From positions 1 to 64,000 of the forward strand of contig JACPOL010000004.1 of assembly GCA_016185065.1 (NCBI GenBank): a stretch of DNA of 64,000 nucleotides, written 5' to 3'. The notes beneath the pieces are model-generated. The model did no database searches, was not told the DNA's origin, and saw nothing but the letters and a program-made list of their open reading frames with translations. Of this stretch, positions 23,719 through 33,020 are shown piece by piece. A program made the translations under genes and the position numbers. Each line of letters starts with the position of its first letter. Position 1 is the stretch's first letter. Source of the stretch: Chlamydiales bacterium (GTDB taxonomy: Bacteria > Chlamydiota > Chlamydiia > Chlamydiales > Rhabdochlamydiaceae).

Positions 23719-25101
23719 CTAGTGGGCTTTGATCGTCACAGTTACAGGATCACTCTCGAATCCTGAGCTATTTACAGCTACGATGCCGTAGGTGTAGGTC
23801 TTGCCTTTTTTGCGATTGTGATCCTCAAATGTGAGGGGTGCGCTGCTGGAAACAGAGCCGATCTGCTTGCCATCTCTGAAGATGAGATAGTGTGTGACAT
23901 CTGTTGAAGGGCTTGCGCTCCATTTGAGCACAATGAAGTAGTCGGCCTCTGAAAGAAAAATATCATGTTCGGCTTTTGCGCTCGCAGATGTAGGAGAGGA
24001 AGGAGCAGGAGAGGGAGAGGAGCCGCCAGCTATCACAACATTGAAAGGAAAACTTCCCGTTGCAAAAGGAATTGTTGCAATGACCGCATTACTTGCTGTT
24101 GAGATCACACTTACACTCGGACTGGGATTGGAGAGGTTTGTAACGTAAACTTCGCTTCCATCGGGAGTAATTGCCGACCCCTGCGGACCAGCGCCTACAC
24201 CAATTGTGGCTGTGACCGTATTGCTTGTCGTCGAGATCACACTCACTTGATTTGTGCTTCTATCTGACACATACAGATCCGTTCCATGGAAGATAGCAAA
24301 AACAGGTCCAGTACCAGCACCCAAATCGATGGTTGCGACCACGCTATTTATCGCAGTGTCGATCACACTCACGCTATTACCGAGCGAATTCTCTACATAA
24401 GCGAATGCTCCAGTCACAGGAGTAAGCGCAATATATTCTGGCGCCTGACCTACATCAACTGTTGCTACCACACTGTTACTTGCTGTAGAGATAACGCTGA
24501 CATTATTAAAACCGGCACCATTCCCAACATAGACATGAGATCCATCGGGAGAAGCTGCTATAGAAATGGGACTTGTACTCACCGCAACCGTTGCGATAAC
24601 GGCATGTGTCGTTGGAGATATAACGCTCACGCTGTTGTTATTAAGAATGTAGGCCGTGCCGTTTGGAGTAATGACCACGAAACCTGGAGCAGCACCTACC
24701 GTTACTGTTGCAATTACTGCGTTAGTAGCTGTCGAAATAACACTTACATCGCCAGTGCTGAAATTAGGCACATAGACTTCCGTTCCACTTGCATTAATCG
24801 CAAGATCAAGAGGCAGACCTCCCACAGCGACTGTTGTGATGAGTGTATCTGTTGCCGTGTCGATGACAGCTACAGATCCGCCATCCAAGGCCACATAGAC
24901 CTTGCTCTGATCTGGAGTGACCGCAGCAATCTCGCAACTATCACCGACGTCGATCGTGGCCACAATTGCGTTGGTTACTGTGTCGATTACTATTACGCTG
25001 TTGTTAGAGGTGGGAACATAAGCCTTGGCATCTGCTGCGATAAGCGCACCTGATAGAGCGACTAAAGCCATCAGCGACGATGCGAATATTCTAGAGTTCA
25101 T
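23719..25101 (-). CDS. Secreted YVTN-type beta-propeller with C-terminal fibronectin III domain
   Basis: A 460-residue exported protein: signal peptide (about 1-24, FASSLMALVALSGALIAADA), then about eight repeats of roughly 42 residues, each with a core like VSVISTATNAVIATVTVG, the YVTN/surface-layer propeller unit, and a fibronectin type III-like domain (about 375-460, SADYFIVLKWSASPSTDVTH on). A Ser/Pro linker (SPSPAPSSPT) joins them. Such proteins act at the cell surface or in the periplasm; the partner is unknown. The strong internal repetition makes duplication or loss of units likely. Confidence 0.85.
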   Translation of the reverse strand: MNSRIFASSLMALVALSGALIAADAKAYVPTSNNSVIVIDTVTNAIVATIDVGDSCEIAAVTPDQSKVYVALDGGSVAVIDTATDTLITTVAVGGLPLDLAINASGTEVYVPNFSTGDVSVISTATNAVIATVTVGAAPGFVVITPNGTAYILNNNSVSVISPTTHAVIATVAVSTSPISIAASPDGSHVYVGNGAGFNNVSVISTASNSVVATVDVGQAPEYIALTPVTGAFAYVENSLGNSVSVIDTAINSVVATIDLGAGTGPVFAIFHGTDLYVSDRSTNQVSVISTTSNTVTATIGVGAGPQGSAITPDGSEVYVTNLSNPSPSVSVISTASNAVIATIPFATGSFPFNVVIAGGSSPSPAPSSPTSASAKAEHDIFLSEADYFIVLKWSASPSTDVTHYLIFRDGKQIGSVSSSAPLTFEDHNRKKGKTYTYGIVAVNSSGFESDPVTVTIKAH

Positions 25102-25162
25102 GCGAGAGCCCCTCCATTTTTAAAAAATAGATTTTGCTCTAGTTGGAATAAAAAAGAAAATA

Positions 25163-26368
25163 TTAAATTAGCTCCGCGGCAATCTTTGCGCGCCGTCTCT
25201 CATAAGAAATGAGAAGAGGCAGGACGAAGGCGACAGTGCCAAAGATGAGGATGGCAAGAGGATAGATGGTCGCATTGTAGAGGGCGCTTGTCAGCCCTAC
25301 TACGAAGGCGGCGATGAGCAGGCGCGCACTTGTCATGAAGCTCGCTGTGATCCCTTTGATGTTTGGAAGAATCTCCATGCCTTCAGGGAAGTAGAGTCCG
25401 ATGAGCCAGTTTGCACCAAATGCGTAGACGACCATTCCACTAGTTAGAAGGTAGGCGCTGCGCGGCGCAACAAGCGCAGCAATCGCGATCGCCACCCCAC
25501 CGATTGCAAAAAGGAGAGTCCCCGCTCTTTTGATCTTGATAGTGCCCCATTTTGCAATGATGCGATTGAGGAGAAGTCCCGCAACAACCCAGCCTCCTAA
25601 AATCGCAGCTTGGAAAAAGGGAAAGGCCGCTTTACTCACACCCAGCTCAAGAACAAAGAGAACAGAGGTGTTAGAGAGAAAGGCGATGTATCCTGCGAAG
25701 ACAAAACTGATCATCAAGGTGATCTGCCAGAAAGCGAGCGATGTTAACGCCAGCTTAAAATCGGTTGCGATCGCTTTAACTTTGAGCGGTGCTCTCTTCT
25801 CTTTGGGGAGCGTCTCTTCAAAAAAGAAGAGCGAAACAAAAAAGCTCACCAAGACAAAGAGGACGATTGCGAGAAAGTTTGAACGGAAGCCGTAGCTCTG
25901 ATTGAGATAGCCTCCGAGCATGGGAGCTCCTGCCATGATTATTGGAATAGCCATGTTCAGCTTGTTAATCGCCTTTACAGCGTTCTCCTTCTGAAAGGCG
26001 TCGAAAATGATCGCCGTTCCAAGCGTGAAGCAGCCGCCGCTTCCAAGTCCCTGAAGGATGCGGCCCCAGAGCATCTCATTGAAACTCGAAGCAAAGAGAG
26101 TGAGCAGGCTTCCCGCTAAAAATGTCGCAAGAGCGATCATGAGAGGCCTCTTCCGTCCAAAAGAGTCGGAGACTGGACCATAGAGCGGCCCCGCTAGGCA
26201 GATCCCGATGAAATTCCAGGTAAGCAGCCCCTGAACAGCCCCCTCTGAAACGAAGAAGTGGCTCATCATATCGGGAAGCGCAGGCAAGAAGATATCCGTC
26301 TCAATGCACGCCGCGATAAAGATCACGAAGATAAGAAATAGGTATCTGAGCTCTTTAAGTCGATTCAT
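25163..26368 (-). CDS. MFS transporter, Bcr/CflA drug-efflux family
   Basis: About 400 residues and twelve membrane segments. ETDIFLPALPDMM at the first helix and the loop GPVSDSFGRKRPLM (motif A) fit the Bcr/CflA family of drug:proton antiporters; GRILQGLGSGG is the motif B/C region. The ATG at 26368 gives MNRLKELRYLF; a TTG eight codons earlier is possible, and neither has a good ribosome site. Divergent from the autotransporter. Substrate unknown. Confidence 0.85.
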   Translation of the reverse strand: MNRLKELRYLFLIFVIFIAACIETDIFLPALPDMMSHFFVSEGAVQGLLTWNFIGICLAGPLYGPVSDSFGRKRPLMIALATFLAGSLLTLFASSFNEMLWGRILQGLGSGGCFTLGTAIIFDAFQKENAVKAINKLNMAIPIIMAGAPMLGGYLNQSYGFRSNFLAIVLFVLVSFFVSLFFFEETLPKEKRAPLKVKAIATDFKLALTSLAFWQITLMISFVFAGYIAFLSNTSVLFVLELGVSKAAFPFFQAAILGGWVVAGLLLNRIIAKWGTIKIKRAGTLLFAIGGVAIAIAALVAPRSAYLLTSGMVVYAFGANWLIGLYFPEGMEILPNIKGITASFMTSARLLIAAFVVGLTSALYNATIYPLAILIFGTVAFVLPLLISYERRRAKIAAELI

Positions 26369-26484
26369 AGGGGGTAAATTATACGACAGCAAAAAAAGGT
26401 TAGCAACTTCTAAAAGAATAAAACAAAAAATTTACTGTAAATGGTGACTCCATCTACTGTGTGTAAAAAATTGAGGTAGCTCTA

Positions 26485-29355
26485 ATGGCCAGAAACCGGA
26501 TAGAAAATTTTACGCTTAGCATCGCCACTCTCGCTCTCCTGGGGATCACCTTCCCCGCAGAGACAGTAACCACAAGTTGGAAAGCAACTCCTTCAACTAA
26601 TGACATAAGAAATGGTTCCAACTGGAGCACAAATAGCCCCCCGGGAAGTTCCGATGTGGGACGTTTTTCCACCTCCACAATAACCGCTCTCCAGCTCTCT
26701 CCCACTGCAACTCCGGCTTTCTTCAACGTTGGAGAGTTTCACTTTGCCAACACAGCTCCCTCCTACACATTTGCCATCGCAGGATCACCTACAACCTCAA
26801 GCGCTCTTCGAATGCTGCAAGCGGGCATCACCGCAGACGTAGGCGCTGCAAGTCAGACATTTAACAGTGGAATTCAGGCCCAGATTCAATTTTCAGGAAG
26901 CTCATCTGCAGATGCTTCAGGAACTGGGCTTATTACCTATAACGTTACAGGTAGTCCGACAAATACCAGCACTATGGTGTTAGAAAACAGCGCAACTCTG
27001 GGAAGCGCAAACGTCAATCTTTCCAACCGTGCCCGACTTCTCATAGTAGACTCCTCCTCGGCAGGAAGCTCCACCATTACTGCAAACTCTTCATCACTGG
27101 TCTTTACAGATTCTACTACTGCAAGTAGCGCTTCTCTTAATTTAACAAATGGCGCCTCTCTGAGCTTTCAAGAATCTTCGTCCGCCGGAAATGCAACTAT
27201 CACTCTTAGCGGAACTGATACAAAAGCATTTTTTTTAGGAGACCATTCAGGGGGAAACTCTGCTCTCACAGTCAACTCAAATGCAACTGTGAGCCTCTTT
27301 AGCAGCGATACATTTGGATCAATCGCAGGTAATGCAACGGGAATAATAGCATTTAATGATTTTCTTACAGTTACCGTGGGTGCAAACAGCAATAATACAA
27401 CTTTCTCGGGGATCCTGAATGGCGCGGCAAACTTCACAAAAGTTGGCTCGGGCACCTGGATCTTCTCACCTTCAAACTCTAGCTCCTACGTCGGGACACT
27501 TATAATAGATGATGGCATCCTTGCACTCCCCGCAGTAGGAGCAATCGGCTCTAATTTAGACTTTCAAACAAATGGCCCAGGTATATTCCGTTTAGATGGA
27601 AGCAATGCCATTGGCTCCATTGGAAGCGACGCTTCTGGATCGATTCTATTTCAAGGCAATACGTTAACTACAGGCAGCTCCAATGCAAATACCGTGATTG
27701 CAGGTCCTCTAACAGGTCCAGGAAACTTAACGAAAGTCGGTCTCGGTAGAATGAATATCACGAGCGTCAATCCTGGCTTCTCTGGTGCGATCGCTGTGAA
27801 TGAGGGAAATTTAGCCATAAACGGCTCCCTCGGAAGCAGCTTCTCTGTTGGACCAAGCGGAACACTCTCGGGATCGGGGGTGGCGTTTGGCGTTGTAAAT
27901 AACAATGGGAAAGTAGCGCCTGGCAACTCGATCGGCTCGCTTGCTGTGGGCTCTTATGTGGCAAATGCAGGATCGATCACCCAGATCGAAGTGGGAGAGA
28001 ATCTATCTTCTCAAATCGAAGCACAGAATGGGTTGGGTGCGGGAACTGTGACGATCAATAATGGAGCAGTACTCGAACTGACTTTTGATAATGGAGTGAT
28101 TTACAACAACGGAGCCCTCTACACGATTATCACAGCTGAGAGCGGCTTTACAACTCCGACACACTTCGCTGTTGCGGGAATGCTTCCTGGCCACGTCTTC
28201 CAAGTGAACTATCTCACCAACGAGATCCAGCTGCTTCTAGCTGAGTTCGATTTTATGGAAAAGACGCTTTCCGGCGATGCGAAGACCGTTGCGGGCATTT
28301 TAGATCAGCTAAATCCCGCTTTTGGAAGCGATCTCAGCAACGTTATGGGTGTGCTGCAAGGGCTTAGTGGAGACGCTTACGCAGATGCGCTAGATCAGAT
28401 GCAGCCCTCCGCTCTGAATGCTCTAGCCATCGCACAAGAGAACAATAGCACGCGCGTTACTCAAGCAATCTCAGACCGCATGCTCCAGCTCTACGAGACC
28501 TCCTGCTCAGGCGGCTGTGCACCTCAAAAACAGTGGACATTCTGGGGCGATATTCTCGCAGATTTTCAGAGGCAAGATGCTATCGAAGATCAGGTGGGCT
28601 TCAGAGCTAATACGGGGGGAATGATTGCAGGGGTCGAATATGGCTGCCTGAACCACTTCTTTGTTGGAGCAAGCACCGCCTACACCTATACAGCTCTCGA
28701 TTGGAAGGCCTCCAGAGGCGATGCCTCCATTAATACCCTCTATGCCGACATCTACGCCGCCTGGTTTAGTAAGTATGCCTATGCTAACGCCTCTCTTCTC
28801 GGTGGTTACAACTGGTATGGGGTCGACCGCGAGATCGAGTTCATGGACCGTACTGCAGAAAGCGACCACACGGGCGTTGAATATGATGCGCACTTAGAAG
28901 CGGGCCTCCTCTTTTCGATTAAAAAATTTGAGATCCGCCCATTCGACTCTCTCGACTACATCTACTTGCATGAGAAGGCATTCTCCGAAACAGGAGCTAG
29001 AAGCCTCAACCTCGCTGTGAGCTCAAAAGTCTCCAACATGCTACGCAACGAACTTGGACTTGGCTTTGCGCGCTGCTTCGCCTTCACAAAGTGGAAGTTT
29101 GTTCCCGATCTAAAATTCAGCTGGATCCGCGAGGTGCGCTACCGCGGTGAGAAATATACGACTAGACTGATTGGAACGGGATTACCATTTGAGGTGTTTG
29201 GGATGAAGCCCAACAGAAGCCTCTTTGGCGCAGGCGCAGGTCTCACAACCCTCTTCCTCGAAGAGAGAATGGCAGCTACCCTGCGTTATAACGGCGAATT
29301 TCAAGGCCAGTACTCCGACCAGAATGTGAACTTCCAGCTAGCCTATAAATTCTAA
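26485..29355 (+). CDS. Autotransporter (type V secretion) surface protein
   Basis: A 956-residue outer-membrane autotransporter. A signal peptide is visible (about 1-30). The passenger (about 30-590) is Ser/Thr/Asn/Gly-rich with many short beta-helix-like repeats and autotransporter-associated repeats (FTKVGSGTWIFSP, NLTKVGLGRMNI). The linker GKVAPGNSIGSLAVG is typical just before the translocator. The C-terminal 280 residues form the beta-barrel and end in FQLAYKF with the terminal Phe expected for Bam assembly. The GGAI-type repeats of chlamydial Pmp proteins are not evident, so this is a generic autotransporter rather than a clear Pmp. Confidence 0.87.
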   Translation: MARNRIENFTLSIATLALLGITFPAETVTTSWKATPSTNDIRNGSNWSTNSPPGSSDVGRFSTSTITALQLSPTATPAFFNVGEFHFANTAPSYTFAIAGSPTTSSALRMLQAGITADVGAASQTFNSGIQAQIQFSGSSSADASGTGLITYNVTGSPTNTSTMVLENSATLGSANVNLSNRARLLIVDSSSAGSSTITANSSSLVFTDSTTASSASLNLTNGASLSFQESSSAGNATITLSGTDTKAFFLGDHSGGNSALTVNSNATVSLFSSDTFGSIAGNATGIIAFNDFLTVTVGANSNNTTFSGILNGAANFTKVGSGTWIFSPSNSSSYVGTLIIDDGILALPAVGAIGSNLDFQTNGPGIFRLDGSNAIGSIGSDASGSILFQGNTLTTGSSNANTVIAGPLTGPGNLTKVGLGRMNITSVNPGFSGAIAVNEGNLAINGSLGSSFSVGPSGTLSGSGVAFGVVNNNGKVAPGNSIGSLAVGSYVANAGSITQIEVGENLSSQIEAQNGLGAGTVTINNGAVLELTFDNGVIYNNGALYTIITAESGFTTPTHFAVAGMLPGHVFQVNYLTNEIQLLLAEFDFMEKTLSGDAKTVAGILDQLNPAFGSDLSNVMGVLQGLSGDAYADALDQMQPSALNALAIAQENNSTRVTQAISDRMLQLYETSCSGGCAPQKQWTFWGDILADFQRQDAIEDQVGFRANTGGMIAGVEYGCLNHFFVGASTAYTYTALDWKASRGDASINTLYADIYAAWFSKYAYANASLLGGYNWYGVDREIEFMDRTAESDHTGVEYDAHLEAGLLFSIKKFEIRPFDSLDYIYLHEKAFSETGARSLNLAVSSKVSNMLRNELGLGFARCFAFTKWKFVPDLKFSWIREVRYRGEKYTTRLIGTGLPFEVFGMKPNRSLFGAGAGLTTLFLEERMAATLRYNGEFQGQYSDQNVNFQLAYKF

Positions 29356-29374
29356 CTGGCTATTTACAAACAAC

Positions 29375-29412
29375 TTGCATCCGACCAATTTAACGCCTAT
29401 GTTAAATTGGTC
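29375..29412 (+). promoter_or_regulatory. Promoter with 30-bp palindromic operator before the SDR gene
   Basis: GACCAATTTAAC (29383-29394) and GTTAAATTGGTC (29401-29412) are perfect inverted repeats with a 6-bp spacer. TTGCAT (29375-29380) and TATGTT (29398-29403) are 17 bp apart and bracket or overlap it. This fits a repressor site; it could also be a terminator for the autotransporter gene, but there is no T-run. Confidence 0.55.
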
Positions 29413-29442
29413 GCGACCAAAATAACATCAAGGAGACAAAAC

Positions 29443-30195
29443 ATGTCTAAGAAGCTAGCAGGTAAGATCGCAGTCGTAACAGGCGCATCCAAAGGAATCG
29501 GGGCTTCTATCGCTCGCCTTTTCGCAAGTGAAGGTGCCACGGTGGTTGTAAACTACTCTTCTAGCAAAGAAGATGCCGGCAGAGTCGTGCAAGAGATTGA
29601 GAAGAACGGAGGCAAGGCACTTGCTATCCAAGCTAATATGGCAAACCAAAAGGAGATTCAGCGCCTCTTTTCCGAAACAGAGAAGGCGTTTGGCAAGCTC
29701 GATATCCTCGTAAACAATGCGGGCATCTATAATTTCCTCTCTCTCGAGGAGAACACCGCCGAACAATTTCACAAGATGTTTGATCTAAACGTACTTGGTC
29801 TAATTCTTGCTTCTCAAGAAGCTATCAAAAAATTTGGCTCACGAGGAGGAACGATATTAAACATCAGTTCGATTGTGAGCATCGACTCCCCTCCTGGAAC
29901 ATCGATTTATAGCGGGACAAAAGGCGCTGTCGATGCCATTACTAGATCGCTCGCAAGAGAGCTGGGCCCGCGCAAAATTCGCGTTAATAGCATTAATCCC
30001 GGATTGATAGAGACAGAGGGAACCCACGCGATGGGCATTGTCGAGAGCGAATTCCGCAAAGAGATCGAGCAGAGAACTCCTCTTGGAAGAATTGGAAAGC
30101 CGCAAGACATCGCCCAGGCAGCTCTCTTTCTCGCCTCAGATGACGCGTCATGGATTACTGGCGAATCGCTATTCATCACTGGCGGTTACAGATAG
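29443..30195 (+). CDS. Short-chain dehydrogenase/reductase (FabG-like)
   Basis: A 250-residue classical SDR. TGASKGIGASIA (nucleotide binding, about 12-23), NNAG (about 89), catalytic Ser in ISSIVS, YSGTK (catalytic Tyr and Lys) and the C-terminal SDDASWITGESLFITGG are all present. AAGGAG precedes the ATG at 29443; the frame extends 12 codons upstream, across the operator. Its own promoter and its pairing with an alcohol dehydrogenase suggest a redox role rather than the housekeeping FabG of fatty-acid synthesis. Confidence 0.87.
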   Translation: MSKKLAGKIAVVTGASKGIGASIARLFASEGATVVVNYSSSKEDAGRVVQEIEKNGGKALAIQANMANQKEIQRLFSETEKAFGKLDILVNNAGIYNFLSLEENTAEQFHKMFDLNVLGLILASQEAIKKFGSRGGTILNISSIVSIDSPPGTSIYSGTKGAVDAITRSLARELGPRKIRVNSINPGLIETEGTHAMGIVESEFRKEIEQRTPLGRIGKPQDIAQAALFLASDDASWITGESLFITGGYR

Positions 30196-30213
30196 AGCGG
30201 TAACCCGCAGATA

Positions 30214-31233
30214 CTACTGACCGGTGGTGAGGACAACGCGGAAGCGAGCCTTGCCACTCATCATCCGGTCGTAAGCTTCCGTTGCTTTTTCTAGAGGGAA
30301 GACCTCATTCATCGAGCGGATGCCGGCTTGCGCGCTAAAGTCCATTGTCTCTTGTGAATCCATAGCCGTTCCGGAGGCCCAACCAGCCACCGTACGACTT
30401 CCTGCGATCAGCCACATAGGTTGTACTTCTAGAGGAGCGTCTGCCACACCGGCGATAATCAGTTTTCCGTTGATAGAGAGACCGTTTAAAAGGGCTTGTA
30501 TTGCTTTAGCATTAGTGATTGTAGAGAGGATGACTTTGGCGCCTCCGAGCTTGGTTAACTCTTGAGCAGGGTCTTGAGTTTGACTATCGATGTAGTGGCG
30601 CGCTCCCAGCTTTTTAGCCAGAGCCTCTTTGTCCTTACCTCGAGCAATCGCGATGGTATTAAAACCCATCTTGGCAGCGAACTGAACGGCCAGGTGGCCT
30701 AGTCCGCCTACTCCGAGAATAGCAACAGAGTCGCCAGCTCGGGCTCCGCTGTTTCTAAGAGCGTTAAAAGTGGTAATGCCCGCACACATTAATGGACCTG
30801 CTTCCACAGCAGAGAGCTCCTCTGGAATCAGAGCGAGCGCTTCTATCGGGGCGATCATATACTCTGCGTATCCACCATCATAGGAGATGCCGCACACTTT
30901 CATATTGCTGCAATTGACAAAGTCCCCATGGCGACAGGGAGTGCACCGCGTGCAGTAGCCACCATGCCAGCCAACTCCTACCCTCTGCCCCGGTTTCCAA
31001 GTGACAACACCCGGGCCTACGCTATCGATGACTCCAGCAACCTCGTGTCCAGGCACTCTAGGATACTGGATTCCAGGAAAAGTTCCCTCTTTGGCAAAAC
31101 AGTCGCTATGACAGACACCGCACGCCTGCACCTTAATTCTTACGCTACCCGCTGGCGGCTCGGGTATATCCCTTTCTACCAGCTCTAAAGGTCCATTAGG
31201 TCGACTAACTTGCACCGCGCGCATCTTCTTCAT
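30214..31233 (-). CDS. Zinc-dependent alcohol dehydrogenase (AdhP-like)
   Basis: A 339-residue medium-chain dehydrogenase. Catalytic zinc ligands: Cys in CGVCHSDCF and His-Glu in VPGHEVAG. Structural zinc site: CTRCTPCRHGDFVNC (four Cys). NAD-binding VAILGVGGLGHLAVQFA. Length and motifs match AdhP/AdhA. Convergent with the SDR gene, 18 bp apart; acts on alcohols or aldehydes, exact substrate unknown. Confidence 0.9.
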   Translation of the reverse strand: MKKMRAVQVSRPNGPLELVERDIPEPPAGSVRIKVQACGVCHSDCFAKEGTFPGIQYPRVPGHEVAGVIDSVGPGVVTWKPGQRVGVGWHGGYCTRCTPCRHGDFVNCSNMKVCGISYDGGYAEYMIAPIEALALIPEELSAVEAGPLMCAGITTFNALRNSGARAGDSVAILGVGGLGHLAVQFAAKMGFNTIAIARGKDKEALAKKLGARHYIDSQTQDPAQELTKLGGAKVILSTITNAKAIQALLNGLSINGKLIIAGVADAPLEVQPMWLIAGSRTVAGWASGTAMDSQETMDFSAQAGIRSMNEVFPLEKATEAYDRMMSGKARFRVVLTTGQ

Positions 31234-31302
31234 AGGTCCTCCGTTTTCCCAAAACTCTCACAAGCTGTGGATTTTGTAAAACGGAGTTTTATCTGCGGCT
31301 TC

Positions 31303-31470
31303 TTAGAGACCGTTAACGGAAGTTTTCATTTGCTGTTCAATTTCTTTTTTGTTCGGATTAATTTTTCGAGCTCACCAACTTGATTTAAGTTGCTGTCGCT
31401 CTCCAAAAGTAATCCACTCCAAAAAATCGAATTGCCCCTCAAATGAACATTTCCGCTAACAGTCTCTTAG
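31303..31470. repeat. 168-bp foldback element
   Basis: The arms begin TTAGAGACCGTTAACGGAAG (31303 on) and, in reverse complement from 31470, CTAAGAGACTGTTAGCGGAA; the similarity continues inward to CAACTT-GATTT-AAGTTG at the centre (about 31376-31392). Almost all of it can form one imperfect hairpin. It fills the gap between the alcohol dehydrogenase start and the stop of the next gene. Confidence 0.75.
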
Positions 31471-31471
31471 C

Positions 31472-32233
31472 TTAAGCTGTCTTGCTATCGCCCTTACCTT
31501 CCCAAGAATCTGCCAGAGCTTCGACCTCCTCTTCTACCGGCTTCCCTCCGGCACCCGAAGCAGACGCTAAACCAAGACCAGATTCTGAATCGTCATCAGA
31601 ATCCGCCTTTCTATCCTTGGAGGCTGCCGCTCTTTCCCTCGCTCTCTCTGCGTCCATCTCTCTAACCGCTCTTTCTGCAGGACTTCTAAAGGAGTCCCAA
31701 TACGCTTTATCATAAGCATAAGGATCTGTCTTAGTGAGATGGCGGACTGGATCGACTACAATCGTCTGCTCTGCAGCATCTTTTGGAAGAGCCTTTCTAG
31801 CTGCGTCTATACCATTACTATGATCTATGATCCCATTCTTAGTTTGACCTGCATAGGAGTTGTCAATCACCTCAATAGCACGAGCTGAAAATGGAATTTT
31901 CTCTCCTCGAAAGATCGTCTGTGAAGTGTTTTGCGCGCCGTCTGTGTGAACAACAAACTTAACTGAAGTTGCGCTTCCTGGCACGGTTACGTGAAGAGTG
32001 GTGGGCTTCCCAATAGACTGACTTGCCACCTCCCACTTACACCAATCACCCTTTTTTACACATGCAGATTGCTTGAATTTGATCACCTCGAAAAAAAGTC
32101 TGCAGACGACTTTTGGAAATACGATGAGATCAAACTGAAAACTCTCCTGAGAAGAGCTTGCAGTTGAAAGACCCTGAACTTCTGTTTTTGCACCTGCACC
32201 TGCGCCTAAACTTGTTGCTGAACCTGCTGACAT
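31472..32233 (-). CDS. Uncharacterised protein, paralogue of the gene at 32317
   Basis: A 253-residue protein with no family known to me. After a Ser/Gly/Ala-rich start, residues about 30-130 align with the neighbour: FQFDLIVFPKVVCRLFFEVI, then TLHVTVPGSATSVKFVVHT and TIFRGEKIPFSA, probably a beta-rich domain. The C-terminal third is charged and low in complexity (RARERAAASKDRKADSDDD), ending KGDSKTA, a tail also seen in the unrelated-looking pair at 57-58 kb. No signal peptide. GGAGGT precedes the ATG, and the promoter is duplicated in front of the paralogue. Confidence 0.7.
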   Translation of the reverse strand: MSAGSATSLGAGAGAKTEVQGLSTASSSQESFQFDLIVFPKVVCRLFFEVIKFKQSACVKKGDWCKWEVASQSIGKPTTLHVTVPGSATSVKFVVHTDGAQNTSQTIFRGEKIPFSARAIEVIDNSYAGQTKNGIIDHSNGIDAARKALPKDAAEQTIVVDPVRHLTKTDPYAYDKAYWDSFRSPAERAVREMDAERARERAAASKDRKADSDDDSESGLGLASASGAGGKPVEEEVEALADSWEGKGDSKTA

Positions 32234-32272
32234 ACTTACCTCCGTTGTTATTAAGTTATTAATCGCCCGAAG

Positions 32273-32302
32273 ATAGTAGATCGCTTATCGAGAATTTGTA
32301 AA
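32273..32302 (-). promoter_or_regulatory. Putative promoter, copy 1 of a duplicated upstream region
   Basis: On the - strand TTTACA (32302-32297), 18-bp spacer, TACTAT (32278-32273). The surrounding 37 bp recur in front of the paralogous gene (32941-32970), with GATAAGCGATC conserved in the spacer. Confidence 0.6.
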
Positions 32303-32316
32303 TCCAAAAACTCTGC

Positions 32317-32865
32317 TCAAGATGCTCTCTTGCTTTCCGTCTTTTTTTCTACTGCACCTTTGGCAGGCACTGAAACAGCTTTAGACTCGGACGTATCGCC
32401 GATAATAATCGTCAGATTGCGGGAACTTTTAGAAACAAGCTTTTCAATTTTAGTTACATCATGAGTGAAAATGTCATTCTGACAACCATTTACTGAGCAT
32501 GTATACTCGTACACCTCAATGCCGCTCGACGCGAATGGGATCTTCTCGCCTCGATAGATCGTATGCGATGCGCTGTTGCGCGCCTTCTCTGTATGGACAG
32601 CAAACTTAACTTGGGTTGCACTTCCTGGAACAGTTATGTGAAGAGTGGTGTGATACACCATGCTCTCAGTTTTTGCCGTCCATCTTGACCAATATCTCGG
32701 CAGATCGGATGTTTTCATTCCGGGAAACACTCTGTTTTTGATCACCTCAATAGAGAGCGTGCATGCAACCCTAGGAAGCACTATCAGATCAAACTGACAA
32801 GTTCCTTCTGAAGAGCTCGCACCTGCTACTTTTGAAGCTCCCACTGATGTTGTTGAACCTGCCAC
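32317..32865 (-). CDS. Uncharacterised protein, paralogue of the gene at 31472
   Basis: A 182-residue protein sharing the domain core with its neighbour: CQFDLIVLPRVACTLSIEVI, TLHITVPGSATQVKFAVHT and TIYRGEKIPFASSGIEVYEY. I place the start at the GTG at 32865, three bases after GGAGGAG, because its first residues (VAGSTTSVGASKVAG) then line up with the paralogue's MSAGSATSLG. It lacks the long charged tail. The 5' leader contains a GACCTCTT hairpin missing from the paralogue. Function unknown. Confidence 0.68.
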   Translation of the reverse strand: MAGSTTSVGASKVAGASSSEGTCQFDLIVLPRVACTLSIEVIKNRVFPGMKTSDLPRYWSRWTAKTESMVYHTTLHITVPGSATQVKFAVHTEKARNSASHTIYRGEKIPFASSGIEVYEYTCSVNGCQNDIFTHDVTKIEKLVSKSSRNLTIIIGDTSESKAVSVPAKGAVEKKTESKRAS

Positions 32866-32887
32866 ACTCTCCTCCAATATAATAAAT

Positions 32888-32930
32888 TAGACCTCTTTCG
32901 AAACTCCATTTGCTCGTAAAAAGAGGTCTA
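32888..32930. repeat. 43-bp TAGACCTCTT hairpin in a 5' leader
   Basis: TAGACCTCTT (32888-32897) and AAGAGGTCTA (32921-32930) are perfect inverted repeats. The same ends flank the element at 40553-40620, with a different interior. It lies between the promoter and the ribosome site of the gene at 32317-32865. Confidence 0.75.
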
Positions 32931-32940
32931 TTGGCGTGAG

Positions 32941-32970
32941 ACAGTAGATCGCTTATCTCAAATTTGTAAA
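32941..32970 (-). promoter_or_regulatory. Putative promoter, copy 2 of a duplicated upstream region
   Basis: TTTACA (32970-32965), 18 bp, TACTGT (32946-32941) on the - strand, with the same GATAAGCGATC spacer as copy 1. Confidence 0.6.
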
Positions 32971-33020
32971 TGGAAAAACGGCGAGCTTGGGCAAACTCAC
33001 TTTTCTGCTAGCGATAAGCT

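Noticed and set aside
24286..25053. 255-residue open frame antisense to the beta-propeller gene
   Set aside because: Cys/His/Arg-rich composition that reflects the periodic repeats of the real gene on the other strand.
26485..29355. Calling the autotransporter a chlamydial Pmp
   Set aside because: The GGA(I/L/V) and FxxN repeats that define Pmp passengers are not evident in the sequence.
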